Source: Balaenoptera acutorostrata
Lineage: Eukaryota; Chordata; Mammalia; Artiodactyla; Balaenopteridae
Direction: 5' to 3'
Length of the DNA stretch: 64,000 nt
Assembly: GCF_949987535.1 (NCBI RefSeq)
Contig: NC_080067.1
Span: 61,686,405 to 61,750,404 of the forward strand
Shown: positions 34,099 to 45,110 of the stretch, piece by piece
Layout of the letters: every line of letters starts with the position of its first letter
Numbering within the stretch: the first letter of the stretch is position 1
The notes under the pieces: generated by a model
What the model was told of the DNA's origin: nothing
Databases searched by the model: none
The model's input: the letters and a program-made list of their open reading frames with translations, nothing else
Translations under genes and position numbers: made by a program

Positions 34099-34258
34099 TG
34101 TGTAAATATATTAAAGTATTAATGGAAAAGGTGGACAAGAAACTGAATACATACAGGGAATCTTAGCAGAGAAATAACAGCAACAAAAACAAATAGAAAT
34201 GTTATAAATGGAAAAAATGAATAAAGAATTTATTTGATAGGCTTAACACACCATGGTG
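34099..34258 (+). mobile_element. Old L1, 5' region, right part of the interrupted host
   Basis: TGTGTAAATATATTAAAGTA TTAATGG, AAGAAACTGAATACATACAG GGAATCTTAGCAGAGAAATA and AATTTATTTGATAGGCTTAA C follow the old L1M 5' UTR/ORF1 text that would come after the break at 32,272. Confidence 0.55.
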
Positions 34259-34271
34259 ATTTGTGTTATTT

Positions 34272-34587
34272 AAAAAAAAATTTTTTTATTATTATTATAT
34301 TTTTATTTATCTATTTATTTATTTTTGGCTGTGTTGGGTCTTCATTTCTGTGCGAGGGCTTTCTCCAGTTGCAGTGAGCGGGGGCCACTCCTCATCGTGG
34401 TGCGCGGGCCTCTCACTATCGCAACCTCTCTTGTTGCGGAGCACAGGCTCCAGACGCGCAGGCTCAGTAGTTGTGGCTCACGGGCCCAGTCCCTCCGCAG
34501 CATGTGGGATCTTCCCAGACCAGGGCTCGAACCCGTGTCCCCTGCATTGGCAGGCAGACTCTCAACCACTGCGCCACCAGGAAGCCC
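34272..34587 (-). mobile_element. CHR-type SINE (group A)
   Basis: Plus strand: mixed T-rich tail, GGCTGTGTTGGGTCTTCATT, CTCACTATCGCAACCTCTC, antisense B box GGGCTCGAACCC and head. Perfect 11-base duplication TTGTGTTATTT at 34,261-34,271 and 34,588-34,598. Confidence 0.97.
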
Positions 34588-34599
34588 TTGTGTTATTTT

Positions 34600-35262
34600 T
34601 TTAAAGTAGTTTCTCTAGAAGTTACAATATATGTTTATATGTTATCACAGTCTACCTTCAGATCATATTAAACTACTTCACAAGCAATGTAAAAACCTTA
34701 CAACCATATAATTCTATTTATACCCCTCTTATTCTTTATGCTCATGTTATCATACATTTTACTTTTAAATATGTTAAAACCTTCAGATCATTGTTATTAA
34801 TTTGTTTTAAATGGTCAACAGCTTGATTCAGGCCTGTTTTTTTTTTTATATCTTTCATCTTTTATTCAACATGTTCAATCTTTCCTCAATCACCCACATG
34901 TGGGATATAGTCATCATAACTGTTTTAATCCTTGTCCTTGTCTATTAATTTTATCATGCGTCATTTCTGGGTCAGTTTTAATTGATTGATTTTTCCCTCT
35001 AGTTATGGACTGTATTTTCCTTCTTTGTGTGCCAGGTAACTTTTGATCGGATGCCAGACATTGTGAATTTAACCTTGTTGAGTGCTGGAGGCTTTTGTAT
35101 TTTCGTACATATTATTGAGCTTTCTTCTGGGACATAGTTAAGTTACTTGGAAACAATTTGATCTTTTTGGATCTTGCTTTTAAAAAGTGGAATCAGAGCT
35201 ACATTTGGTCTAGAGTGAATTTTTCCCACAGCTGAGGCAAGGCCCTTCTTAGTACTTTAACC
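34600..35262 (-). mobile_element. Old L1 5' UTR in antisense, distal part
   Basis: TCATTTCTGGGTCAGTTTTA ATTGATTGATTTTTCCCTC, GGATGCCAGACATTGTGAAT TTAACCTTGTTG and GTTAAGTTACTTGGAAACAA TTTGATC are well-known antisense text of old mammalian L1 5' regions. The element is cut by a hAT copy at 35,263. Confidence 0.75.
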
Positions 35263-35499
35263 TAGGAGTCAGTCAGCAAATGTTTCTGTGAAGGGCCAGA
35301 TGGTAAATATTTTAGGCTTTGTGGGCCATCTAGTTTCAGTCCCAACTACTCAGCTCTGTCATTGTAGCATGAAAGCAAACAGAAAATATTATAGCAAAGA
35401 AATGGGTGTGGCTGTATTCCAATAAAACTTTATTTACAAAAATAGGTGGCAGGCTAGATTTGGCTTGGGAGCCATGGTTTGCCTACCCCTGCTTTAATC
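35263..35499. mobile_element. Short hAT-like DNA transposon (same family as 12,312)
   Basis: TCAGCAAATGTTTCTGTGAA GGGCCAGATGGTAAATATTT TAGGC and AATAAAACTTTATTTACAAA AATAGG ... GGTTTGCCTACCCCTGC. Better preserved than the 12.3-kb copy; inverted ends GCAAA(T)GT / GTTTGCC are visible. Confidence 0.88.
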
Positions 35500-35990
35500 A
35501 ATCTACCATAATTTATGAGCTTTTCTCCTCTGGCTGTGGGGAACAGGCACTATTCCTGGCCCTGTGTGAATTCCAGGCACTGTTCCCTTGAATCCTTTTG
35601 GGTAGTTTCCTCACTCTCATTTGCTCACCAGTGCTTGGCAAAATGTTTGAGGGGAACCCACTCTCTGCAAATCTTGGAATTTTTCTCTCTGTGTAGTGCT
35701 CTCTTTCCCCAGTACTCTGCTCTGTGAACTGTTGGCACTCTGGCTTCTCTGAACTGTCTCCTCTATTTCCTCAACTCTGACAGTCTGCCCTGCTCTGCCT
35801 GGGTTCTCCCTCCCTGCACCATAGTCTGTAATCTTTTTCCAGAGGGTAAGTTGGGGCACTCATAATTCTCACGTTCTTTGCTTCCCAGGTCTCAGGTATT
35901 GCTATCCTTCTTTGCTTGATGTCCAACATCCTGGGAGCTGGTCTTTCCAGCATTTTATGTGGAAGGGTAAATCTGGTCCCTGTTATTTTA
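35500..35990 (-). mobile_element. Old L1 5' UTR in antisense, 5'-terminal part
   Basis: Continues the L1 after the hAT insertion: GCTTTTCTCCTCTGGCTGTG GGGAACAGGCACTATTCC, CTGCCTGGGTTCTCCCTCCC TGCACCATAG and, near the end, AAATCTGGTCCCTGTTATTT TATCTTTGCC, where the consensus L1 5' end lies. A minus-strand L1 start is thus at about 35,990. Confidence 0.72.
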
Positions 35991-36569
35991 TCTTTGCCAG
36001 AATATATAGTAATAATGTATAGTGTTCATGATACATGAAGCTACGTCTCATGTGTTATTTTTCCCTAGAACTTGCAAATAGAGCTTTCTTCTGTAAGCAA
36101 AAATAATCAGCATCAAGCACATAAGAGATGAACTTAGCCATCTGTAAAAATAACCCTATCTTAGAGAATGGTTGGGAAGTAAGTTATTGGAGAAGGCTTG
36201 GGGAGTATGCAGGTCCAATCAAGATCACCATAGTATAGCCTCAGAAATTAATGGTAACTGAAGAAGCTACAAAACAATCAATTAAGGTATAGCCTGTCTC
36301 TCTGAAGAATTTATTAATCATATTTATTTACTATTATTTGAAATCTCTGCCTTTGGCCCTAGATTTGTAACCTCCTTGATGGCAAACGCATGATTCTTTT
36401 TCCTCTCTCTTTCAATCTAGCATCTAGCATGGGCATAAGAATATTTTAAAAACTCCTCATGTAATTCTAATGTGCAGCCAGGTGATTTTAATATACCTGC
36501 ATATTGAATAACAAGTAACATCTCATATAAGAAACACTCCACTTTAACTGTGGCAATCACAAAAATTTT
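35991..36569. other. No gene seen; possible MER5-like scrap at 36,440-36,500
   Basis: Unassigned. CATGTAATTCTAATGTGCAG CCAGGTGATTTTAAT weakly resembles a MER5 right half. Confidence 0.45.
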
Positions 36570-36890
36570 TTTTTCATTCAGTAAGTGTTTACTAAAGGCT
36601 TTCTCTATACTCAGCACTGAACAGGCACCCAATGGGTACAGAATAAATATAAGGTATGGTCACTGTTCTCAAAATGCTTACCATCTAGTTGGGGAAACAA
36701 AACAAATACGTGTGAGACAATTGAGTAAAAACACAAGCTGTGGATAATTAACTCCTGAATGGAGTGGACTGACTCTTATCTATAAAAATTCAGTAAAGCA
36801 GTAAATCAGTGCAGTCTGAAGTAGTCAAGGCAGGCTTTCTCAAAAGAATTGGTATTTTTCTTCAAATAAAATATTCTGAAAGTACTAAAA
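36570..36890 (-). mobile_element. L2 LINE, antisense
   Basis: CAGTAAGTGTTTACTAAAGG, CTCAGCACTGAACAGGCACC, GGTCACTGTTCTCAAAATGC TTACCATCTAGTTGGGG and CAAGGCAGGCTTTCTCAAA match antisense L2 (GAGCACCTACTATGTGCCAG ... CTCAAGGAGCTTACAGTCTA GTGGGG). Confidence 0.82.
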
Positions 36891-38097
36891 AAATGGAAAT
36901 TCTTACTTGCTAGGGACAGATCTTTTCTTCCTCATTTTAAGATGGATCAATGGAAAATGTGAGAACTAGTTTACACAGTACAGTTGATGTTAATGATTTC
37001 CTAAAAAGTGTTTCAGTAGTCAATTTACTTGTCTCTTCAATGTCTGGAAATTCTATTGTTGGCAATTAAAAAATGTTTTTTCTCCTAAAATAAGTGTATA
37101 TGATACCATTATTAGTATGATATATTTTATTTGAGATGAAAAGGGAGGGATATCTAACACCTACAACTAATTTTTAAGTGTTTTATTTTTTAGAAACCCA
37201 AGAAAGTTTTGCCATAAACACATCTCCTAATTTTCAACATGTGCCTTTATTAAAAGGAAATATTTAGTCCACATTTTTCTGATTTATTTGACCTAAATAG
37301 TGTTTTGTGAAAACTATTCAATTTTTAAAACATGTTTAGCTTTCAAAGAGCTTTTAGGTCTATCTATCTATCTATCTATCTACCTACCTATCATCTGTCT
37401 TAAGACCAAGAAATCTTTTTTCAGGAGTAGAAGCAGTTAGAGACCCAAAAGATCAGATCAGAAATGTAAGCAGAGCCCTTCTCTTACCCCCATTTCCACT
37501 TCCCTCCCAAATGCCATTTGTAAGGCTTACACTCTTGTTTGGTGGCCTTTGCCTTCTCTGACAATGGTAAATGGAGTCCTTTTGAAAATAGAATCAGTGA
37601 TGCAGCACATCTTGTTCAAGGAACAGCAGTGTCTAAGGAACATAGTGCCTAATGCCCAAAGCAGCTGTCTGAGTTGCTCACCCCCAAGTTGCCTTTGGAT
37701 AGAAGTAAACAAACGTGGACATCCAATGGAGTATATTTGAAACTGACCTCTGAGGCCGTCTATTTTAAGCAGATCCTAATTTTGCAAAAGGCACGGCCCC
37801 ATTCCAAATGTTTATTTAGTGTTGAATGGTTTCCAACTGGCTGGTTGGTCTGCTTTTTTGATGGTGTTGAAAACATAGGAAAGATACCAATAATAGATGC
37901 TGGATTTTCACTCATCTCGGTGTACAGCTACTCATTTTGTTGGGTGCCAGAACAAAAATTCACTGTAGGCAGAGACAGGCAAGTAAGTCTTGCTACATGG
38001 CAGCTGGTTTTGTGGCAACCAGTATTATTTCCACCCCTCACACCCCAGCGTGAACCTTGTTCAGTGAAGAGCCTTCTAAGTCCCTGCCAGCACAATT
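36891..38097. other. No gene supported; TCTA microsatellite inside
   Basis: Unassigned. The longest open frame of the window (178 codons, plus, 37,674-38,210) runs through this stretch, but its last 37 codons lie in a MIR and it shows no domain, so it is not called a gene. Confidence 0.5.
37360..37395. repeat. (TCTA)n microsatellite
   Basis: About six TCTA units passing into ACCT-type variants. Confidence 0.95.
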
Positions 38098-38300
38098 CTT
38101 TTTCATGGAATGCCTACTGTGTGCAAAGCACTGGGCTGAGCTTTCTGGACACGATCTCTTTTTGTCCTCACAATGACCATAAGAAGCAGGTATTACTACT
38201 CTCATTTTAGAGATGAGGAGACTGCACTTTGGAGACCTCCAACTCTAAGTGTGAAGTGAAGGTTAGACCCGAGGTTTGTCTGAGTCCAGACGTTACTCTT
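38098..38300 (-). mobile_element. MIR SINE
   Basis: GAATGCCTACTGTGTGCAAA GCACTGGGCTGAG, CTCTCATTTTAGAGATGAGG AGACTGCA and GAGGTTTGTCTGAGTCCAGA C are antisense MIR. Confidence 0.88.
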
Positions 38301-39419
38301 ATTTTATTTCAAGAAAGAGCCGTATTAACCAGATCCCTGTCCCCCCGGTGCATGGGCTTATGCTATAGCAATTCTTTTTCCTCCTGCCTATCCCCGATAC
38401 GAATTTTGGTTCCAGGCTGTGACGAAATGGCTGCCTAGGGATGAATCTCCTATTCTTTTATAAGTGGTAGCATTTATTGTCCAAGTGCCAAACAAAGAGC
38501 CCTTCAGGGGATGGTACACGTGACCATGTTTTCCTACACATATTTAGAAAGAAAACTAAGAAGCAAAAGCAAAAAACAAAAAACCCCAAAACTGTTCTTG
38601 CATATCATTCATCTCACTTGCCTTTGTGCACCAAATGTCAATTTACTCCTAGAAGAGACTACGTGAAAGAGAAACTTGGGTTAAAACTGTGGGTTAAATT
38701 AATGGCGCCTTGGCTACTGAAATTGGTCCTTGTGTGCAGAAGGGAGATTTACTCAGCCTTGTTCTCTTACCCCATTTTGGGTCTCTTTTACTAAGGCAGA
38801 TGAATCGTCAATTTTGAGACAGCTCTGAGGACCTTCTGTCCCTAACATCTAGAGTCACCTCCAAATGGCAAACCAGTGTAAATGAAAATACTTGCAAGTC
38901 ACATCCTTCTCTGTGTAATCATCTTGGAATTACTTTCCCAGACACAAAGTTCTGCCTCAGTGCAAGTCTTTTCCTCTAAGCAGCACTTTTAAGAACTTGA
39001 GGAATTGCTTAAGGTAGGGAGAAATTTTAGGAGATCTAGATTCTAATTAACTTTTCCTCTAATTAACTGTCACCATCCCTTGTAAATGCAACTGAGACTC
39101 TCAAAGATAAAGGGAAGTGCTGAGGATGGCAGCAACCCAAGTCCAAAAAGCTCACAGAATTCTTCCCCCTCTCAAGATGTTGAAGCAAAAATCATCCCAG
39201 GAAAATGGGTGGCATGAGAGGGAAGGGGAGAAGTGGTGATTTTTTAAAACACAAACTGGATGGATGTTATCTTTCTCCACAGAATCAAATAACTTTTTCA
39301 TATATTAGTGAATACATTTTCTCAGTATCCATCCCCATGACATCTGTGCCTTCCTTTCCATGACATTTAATAGTTTACCGCTGGATAGATGATGGTTAAA
39401 CTTCCCAATGTGCCAATCA
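38301..39419. other. No gene or named repeat seen
   Basis: Unassigned. A 105-codon plus frame (38,477-38,794) carries a lysine-rich low-complexity run from an AAG/AAC patch and no domain. Confidence 0.5.
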
Positions 39420-39690
39420 ACTCTTCCTGTTTCTTTCCTCTCTTCTCCATTCTTTTTTGTCCAGTAGACTTATCTTCCCCGTGCTCCTGGAATAGACTTT
39501 TCAGGTTCTAGGCTGCTCTTCATGGTGTCTGCATCATCCAGCAATGCTCAGTTCTCTCCTCTTTACCTGCTGAAATCCTTCCTCTCCTTTGAGGCATATT
39601 TCAGATATCACCTCCTCTCATATGGAGCTTTATACAAAATACTCCTCCAGTGAATAGTCACTGATAAATTTTCTTGGTTATTCTTGCCGT
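39420..39690 (+). mobile_element. L2-like fragment, diverged
   Basis: ATCCTTCCTCTCCTTTGAGG CATATTTCAGATATCACCTC CTCTC resembles the L2 block TCCTTCAAGACCCAGCTCAA GTGTCACCTCCTCC. Boundaries vague. Confidence 0.5.
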
Positions 39691-40785
39691 AGTTAATGGT
39701 TTTCACTTTTCCAAAATAGATGGACTTTTCATTTAATTTCAGTCTTTTCTAACTCTCATTCCAACTCTTTCTTCCTGTTTATGGATTATACCACGTGAGT
39801 GTGATCTTTCCAGTCAATGAATCTCTCTCTACTTTCCATAATTTTTCTCTTTGACTACTTGACTGTTCACTCCAAGACTGTGTTTTGAGATTTCAATGCC
39901 TTTGCCTTTGAAATCTTCTTTCTAGCACATTCTCTCATTTTCCTCTTACTCTCTATTTCCATGGTTTCAATCCTAGCACATAGCACAGTTACTTTTACTT
40001 CTACTGTAAAGTCCTCTTTTCAGCATTTCTCCCCTCCCATTCCTTCTGCATAGTTCACCTTCAAGTGTTGTCCCTCTTCCTTAAATCACTTTTTTTTCTC
40101 TCCCTACTGTCGATCACGTGTCCAACTTACCCTAGTTGAGTGTGCTTCTGAGACAGTGCCTTTCTCCCTCTCCCACCTGCAAACTGCGAGGCAGTTAGTC
40201 TTCCTAGACCCGGCCTTGCCTTCTAAAAGCTTCTGCTGCCTCTGGTGAGTACACAGGCTGCATGCTCCCAATGGCCTGTCCCCTCCCGCAGGCCTCATTC
40301 TAATGGAGTTAGAATTGACGGCCACCCTCAGAGGAGCCGCACAAGAGCTTAGAGCCTGGGCCAAACATGAGTTCAGCTGTGTCTGAGTTCCACTGCCATG
40401 CAGCTGCTCCCCTTCATCTGCTGTGCGTCCCTGGGTACAACCTGCCAAGACCACTGCCCACCCAGGTTCTTAACCACTTAATGAGATCATTTTTGATTCT
40501 GAATTGTCCTTTTGTTTCCTGATGCCTCTTTGAGTTGCTCATTGCCATCTTGTTTGCCCTTCTTTCTGCCTGAACTGGGGCCTTGAGCTCTTCCTGTTTC
40601 CTCTCTCCTCTGGACCACTGCCTCTCATTCTCAGACTGCTTGCCTGGGCTACAGATTCCCTCTGCCTGGTTCATCTTCCCCTTTCTAAGAATATGGTTTG
40701 CTCTTGCCTTTATGTCCACCTAGTCCTTCAGGTCCTGCCTGACTCCCTGGGCTTCTGACTCCCATTGCCAGTACAGGTGCTCATC
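39691..40785. other. Pyrimidine-rich sequence, no gene supported
   Basis: Strong C+T bias on the plus strand with scattered L2-like phrases. Minus frames of 116 and 101 codons at 40,104-40,719 reflect the purine-rich complement and have no domain. Confidence 0.45.
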
Positions 40786-40986
40786 TCAGATCAACTTAAT
40801 GACTGCATATTGAGCACTTCTTGTATACCATGTGTTGTGTAGCTTGTGTCAGAGATATAAAAATGAGTAATACAAATACTTGTATTACTCTCAAGGAGTT
40901 TACAATCTAAAGTAAGGCCAATTTATTTGTACAAGGCAGACTGTGATAAATTCCCTAAGTGATATTCAGGAAAGTGAAAGATGAAG

Positions 40987-41022
<36 letters not shown>

Positions 41023-41120
41023 GTTGGGTGCAGGGTGGTGGTGATCAGGAGAGTTTGCTTGGAAGAGGTGGCATGTAGAACTGATTTGAACATGGATAGG
41101 GTCATAACCAAGGAGATACA
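40786..41120 (-). mobile_element. L2 LINE, antisense, left part
   Basis: ATATTGAGCACTTCTTGTAT ACCATGTGTTGTG, CTCTCAAGGAGTTTACAATC TAAAG and GGAAGAGGTGGCATGTAGAA CTGATTTGAAC follow antisense L2. A GT microsatellite has grown inside. Confidence 0.83.
40991..41026. repeat. (GT)n microsatellite
   Basis: About 17 GT units with one GC step, within the L2. Confidence 0.97.
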
Positions 41121-41159
41121 CGTTTGGACAAAGACTGAAGTTAAGTTTGGCTAGGCTTG

Positions 41160-41350
41160 TAGTAGTATTTCTTAACAGGAAAATATTACTATTTCACAGA
41201 AATCACTACTTCTGTGACTGTCTGGTGCCTGGGATGCTAAATGTCCTACTCAGTAAATGACATTGTGACTTCCAGTCACTGAGGCTAACAAACACAACTC
41301 TGACACAATTTCCAAATGCCTTGGGGATTGTACCATCCTCCTGTGCAAAC
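41160..41350. mobile_element. hAT-Charlie-like nonautonomous element inserted in L2
   Basis: GACTGTCTGGTGCCTGGGAT GCTAAATGTCCTAC and CACAATTTCCAAATGCCTTG GGGATTG match the core of a common hAT element (blocks like GGGATGCTAAACATCCTAC and TTGCCAAATGTCCCCTGGGG). It separates two L2 segments that are collinear. Confidence 0.65.
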
Positions 41351-41449
41351 CACCGAACCATGGATATCATACGGGAAAATCCAGAAAGATCTGCTGAACT
41401 GAGGAGTTTATGCCTAAGTAGGATTGAGTGAGAAGCTACTAAAAGTCTT

Positions 41450-41860
41450 TCAGCATGGATGACAGGCTCTAAGATACTCTTTGGAAAGAATTAAAATATT
41501 ACTCTGGCAGTGAAATAGAGGACAACAAACAGGAGAGCCTGGATTGGGGGGTGGGAAGAGGGGAGAGTCGGAAGCTGTTGAATAATCCAAATGAGGGAAG
41601 ATAACAAATTATGTTGGATACATAGAGGTCTCCTTCATTAGGGGAGGCAACCATTTGGATGTGGGGGATAAGGGAGAACTGAGTCAACAGTGATTCCCAG
41701 GTTTCGAACCTGATGGCTAGGAGCACAGAGGTGCCGTATGCAGAAATAGGGAGGGCAGAAAGAGGACTGGGTTTTAGGGCAAGATGATGAGTTCAGTTTG
41801 GAGCCTGTTGTGTTTGTGCAGCCCAGGGGGACGTTGAGTGACTGGAGTGGTGCCACCAAA
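41450..41860 (-). mobile_element. L2 LINE, antisense ORF2, right part
   Basis: GGAGAACTGAGTCAACAGTG ATTCCCAGGTTTCGAACCTG and GATGATGAGTTCAGTTTGGA match antisense L2 (GTCAAGGATGACTCCCAGGT TT; GGAGTTCAGTTTTGGACATG). Confidence 0.82.
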
Positions 41861-42000
41861 GACCAGCAGCTACTTAATGAATACGAATGATGCTACTTGA
41901 AAAGGTATTTTTTTAAAAGCTCTTTAAAACAAATTGTTTCTTAACTAAGCCCATCACACACAGACACCCCCTAGTCACTTTGCCTCAGCCAGCCTCCTCA

Positions 42001-42133
42001 TCTTTTCTCTTTTTTCTCTCTTCCTTCCTTCCTTCCTTCCTTTCTTTCTTCCTTCCTTCCTTCCTTTCCTTTTTCTTTCCCTTTCTTTCTTCTTTCCTTT
42101 CTTCCTTCCTTCTTTCCTTTCTTTCTTTCTTTC
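42001..42133. repeat. 133-base uninterrupted pyrimidine tract (CTTT/CTTC)n
   Basis: Every base from 42,001 to 42,133 on the plus strand is C or T, in CTTC, CTTT and CCTT units. A further, broken CTTT run follows to about 42,172. Such tracts can form triplex (H-) DNA. The reading frames in it (for instance 41,980-42,186) are composition artefacts. Confidence 0.99.
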
Positions 42134-42179
42134 ACATACTTTCTTTCTTTCTTCTTACTTTCTTTCTTAACATTGGACA

Positions 42180-43410
42180 TAAGTAACCTTCATCCCCGTT
42201 CAGGTCAGAATGCTCCCCAAATCGAAATCAGCATTTTGAATTAGTGAAAGACTGAGGTTTTTAATAAGATATTAGGTAATGGATGTACCAGGAATGAACT
42301 AAAAAAGATGCAAGCTTTTCTTAATGATTTCAGCTTTATTCCCTGGTGTCTCTCACTGAAGGAAGGTCGTGAGCAACAAGGCACCAGCGCACAGCATCCA
42401 GAATTGCTAAAGTAGGTTTTCTCTTCCAGCAGAGTCCCTGAGGACATGAATCCGGCTGAGCTGTCCAGGGTTTCATATTCTTCCCCTAAGTAAATTAAAT
42501 CAGGAGCTCATCTCATCACAGAGACCCACACAAAAGCCTGCTATACCTTTTTGGCAAGCAGTGCTTGAAATGGAGCTTTTAGAAATACTAAAAGCCTGCC
42601 CCCTCCCGCCATCTGCGTTTGGCTGGTCCAGCTGCGTCCATGGCAGGGGCGGGGGACAGGGCCATGGTGGCCAATTTCATTCACATCTGAGCCAAATAGC
42701 GCCCAAATTTTCTCTCAAACAGAGAAATAGAGCTCAACATTTTCTCTCTTTTGCTCTGTAACTTGGTGTAATTCTTCGCTGAAGCAGCCAGTGACCCTAT
42801 TGGATATGTGCATGAAGAGAGTGGCTATGTAACCTTTCCCCCCACGACTTTGAAAGTGCTTTAAATGTGAGGGTAAATGAATACAAATAGGAATGTGTTG
42901 GGAAGATACAGTAGGGAAACCTTGTGTGGCTCTGAGAGAAGATACAAATGCCGACTCAATTAGAAAATCAATCTTGCTGTCCGGCTGATTGATTGCAGTC
43001 CTCTGCTGGAGGTGGGAAAGAGAGTCGAGTCATGACGAGATAATTTTTTCCTATTACTAAAAGGAGGCCTAATGTACCTCTGTAAGCAATTCATCATGAA
43101 GAACTTGTTAAAAACATGCCACCTTTTCCCTCTTGTTAATTGAATCTTTGGGAGAGAGGAAGAGGAATAACATAGTTTGCATTTGTGAAAACTCTTACTG
43201 TTTTTTTTTCCTAAGGGTCCCTGAGTTCTGAGAGGTGATTTAATAATTTTCTTCAAGAAAAATGGAAACATTTTTATAGGGAGGAGGATGGACGTCTGCT
43301 CACCACATCCACAGAACACTGGCTTAAGAGACAGGGTTTATATTACTGGAGGAAAGAGTTTACATGTTTGACAATCAGTTCACACTTTTTGGTGTGCAGT
43401 GTACTCATCA
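42180..43410. other. Repeat-poor 1.2 kb, candidate conserved non-coding sequence
   Basis: No recognisable repeat. Several homeodomain-like words cluster at 42,955-42,995, including CAATTAG, AAATCAAT and TGATTGAT (42,986-42,993, a PBX-HOX-type octamer). No domain-bearing frame; the 119-codon minus frame at 42,960-43,319 is unassigned. Confidence 0.35.
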
Positions 43411-43414
43411 AAAT

Positions 43415-43560
43415 ACACTGTGAGGATAAAGGTCAGATGTTATTCTGTTTGCTCAGATGAGGAAATAGGCTGTGAAAGTTTAACCTGAGCAAGCGCACAT
43501 GGATAGCAAACAGAGGAGCCTGGAAGAAAGGCAGTCTGTCCTCCAAACCCTTGCATTTCC
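43415..43560 (-). mobile_element. MIR SINE fragment
   Basis: TCAGATGAGGAAATAGGCTG TGAAAG and GGATAGCAAACAGAGGAGCC TGG match the antisense MIR core. Confidence 0.72.
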
Positions 43561-44791
43561 CACATACTGCTTGGCTTCTAAAGAAAGTCACCGATGGTAG
43601 CTGACCAGTTTACGTTTTCTCTCTCTTGCCTCCTATTGGTTCTGTGGTCCGATCTGCTTTTCCTGCCCCAGCCTGCACACATCCTTAATCCAGAAGCCTT
43701 GATTGAACAGACTTCTCACAGTTCTGACGTGCATCTGTCACACTTCATTCTGGGAAATGCAAAGCATTCTTGCCTCAGTTGTGGAGTGACATTGACTGTC
43801 TCTCTATTGCTTTAATTCTTCTCTTTTATTTGCCATTTCACAAATCCGTATAATGATGCAGCTGTAGCTTTCTTCCACTAAGGATGATCTCTACTGATTT
43901 TTTTCCAGCAAAAAAAGCCTCTTAGAAAATGCCTGCTGCAACTAAGGTTGGAAAGATTTTAGAAAACTTCCTACCTTAAAGGATACCAAGAAAAAAGAAT
44001 CCAGGTCTAGGGGATCCCAGAAGAATCTCCCCCATTACTTAGAAACCCTTTCATCAGGTTCTTTCCTGTCCCACAGTGTCTCAATTACTCCCTATGCTTT
44101 CACCCCAGGCCTTCCCCCAGCTCATATTGGCCCTTAATGTTGAGCTAAAAAGTTTTCTCTCTCATTTCAGTGAAGTTTTGCAATTCAACCATTTCACGCA
44201 CTCTTATATGTGGATTACTTTTGTACTATTTAATCATTTCCAAAAAGCCTACAGCCAAGACCGACCAAGCTTATTAGTGAAATGGAACCTCCATTCTCTG
44301 GGGAGTGTTCATCCCAAACTTCATTTTTTGAGAAACATAGTGAGGCTTGCTTATTAAAATCAAGAGATATTATTTGTTTCAATGGTCAAAGATGGCCAGA
44401 ATAATGAAATCATGCAAATAATTTCAAGATCTCATTTTCTCATTGTGGATATTCACTTCAGCATAATGAACTTACTTATTATGTAATGCTACAATCATTA
44501 AAATAAATCCTTAAAATTAGACTCAGAGAAGGACGTCAGCCATCATTCCATCAAACTCACCTAACTAAAAGAAAAAGAGGGATTGTGATTTCTCTAACAT
44601 CATGTGTATGGAAATCTCTGACCTACAAAGGAAACATATATTTTATAAGGAGCATTTATTTGAGGTACCCGTGTTTTCTGCACTCTGTGATCCTCTAGGT
44701 GAGGGTGCTACAAGGCAGTGAAATGGCTTGAGTATTGGAAGCAGAATGAAGAATGACTAACTCCAGAGTCTTTGAGAATGGTGTGTGTGCA

Positions 44792-44833
<42 letters not shown>

Positions 44834-44889
44834 AATTTAAGGAGAGCAATAAAATTTCCGTGTATTCTGTGCATTGTAGACTTTTACCA
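43561..44889. other. No gene or named repeat seen; GT microsatellite inside
   Basis: Unassigned sequence with frames below 100 codons and no recognisable domain. Confidence 0.5.
44779..44832. repeat. (GT)n microsatellite, interrupted
   Basis: GT units with GCATGC and GTATGT interruptions; the longest pure run is about 15 units. Confidence 0.97.
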
Positions 44890-45110
44890 CAGCTATGTGG
44901 AACTCAGCTTGCATATTTTTGGGTAGAGCTTAATTATTATGATTTTACTTCCTTAGCCAAAGGTCATGCTATTCAACCCAATTTACAAATGTGGAAACTG
45001 AGGCTAGAGATGGTAGATCATTTCCCCAAGGTCACACAGATAATTCATGGCAAATCCAGGAGATCATTCCTGTCTAAAGCTTGTGCTCTTAACCTGCTAT
45101 GTACAGTATA
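44890..45110 (-). mobile_element. MIR SINE
   Basis: CCAATTTACAAATGTGGAAA CTGAGGCTAGAGATGG, CCCCAAGGTCACACAGATAA and AGCTTGTGCTCTTAACCTGC TATG are antisense MIR core and tRNA-side. Confidence 0.86.

Noticed and set aside
37674..38210. The longest open frame of the window, 178 codons
   Set aside because: No recognisable domain, composition unlike a folded protein, and the last part is antisense MIR sequence.
41980..42186. Frames rich in Ser/Phe/Leu (plus) and Lys/Glu/Arg (minus)
   Set aside because: They are translations of the pyrimidine tract.
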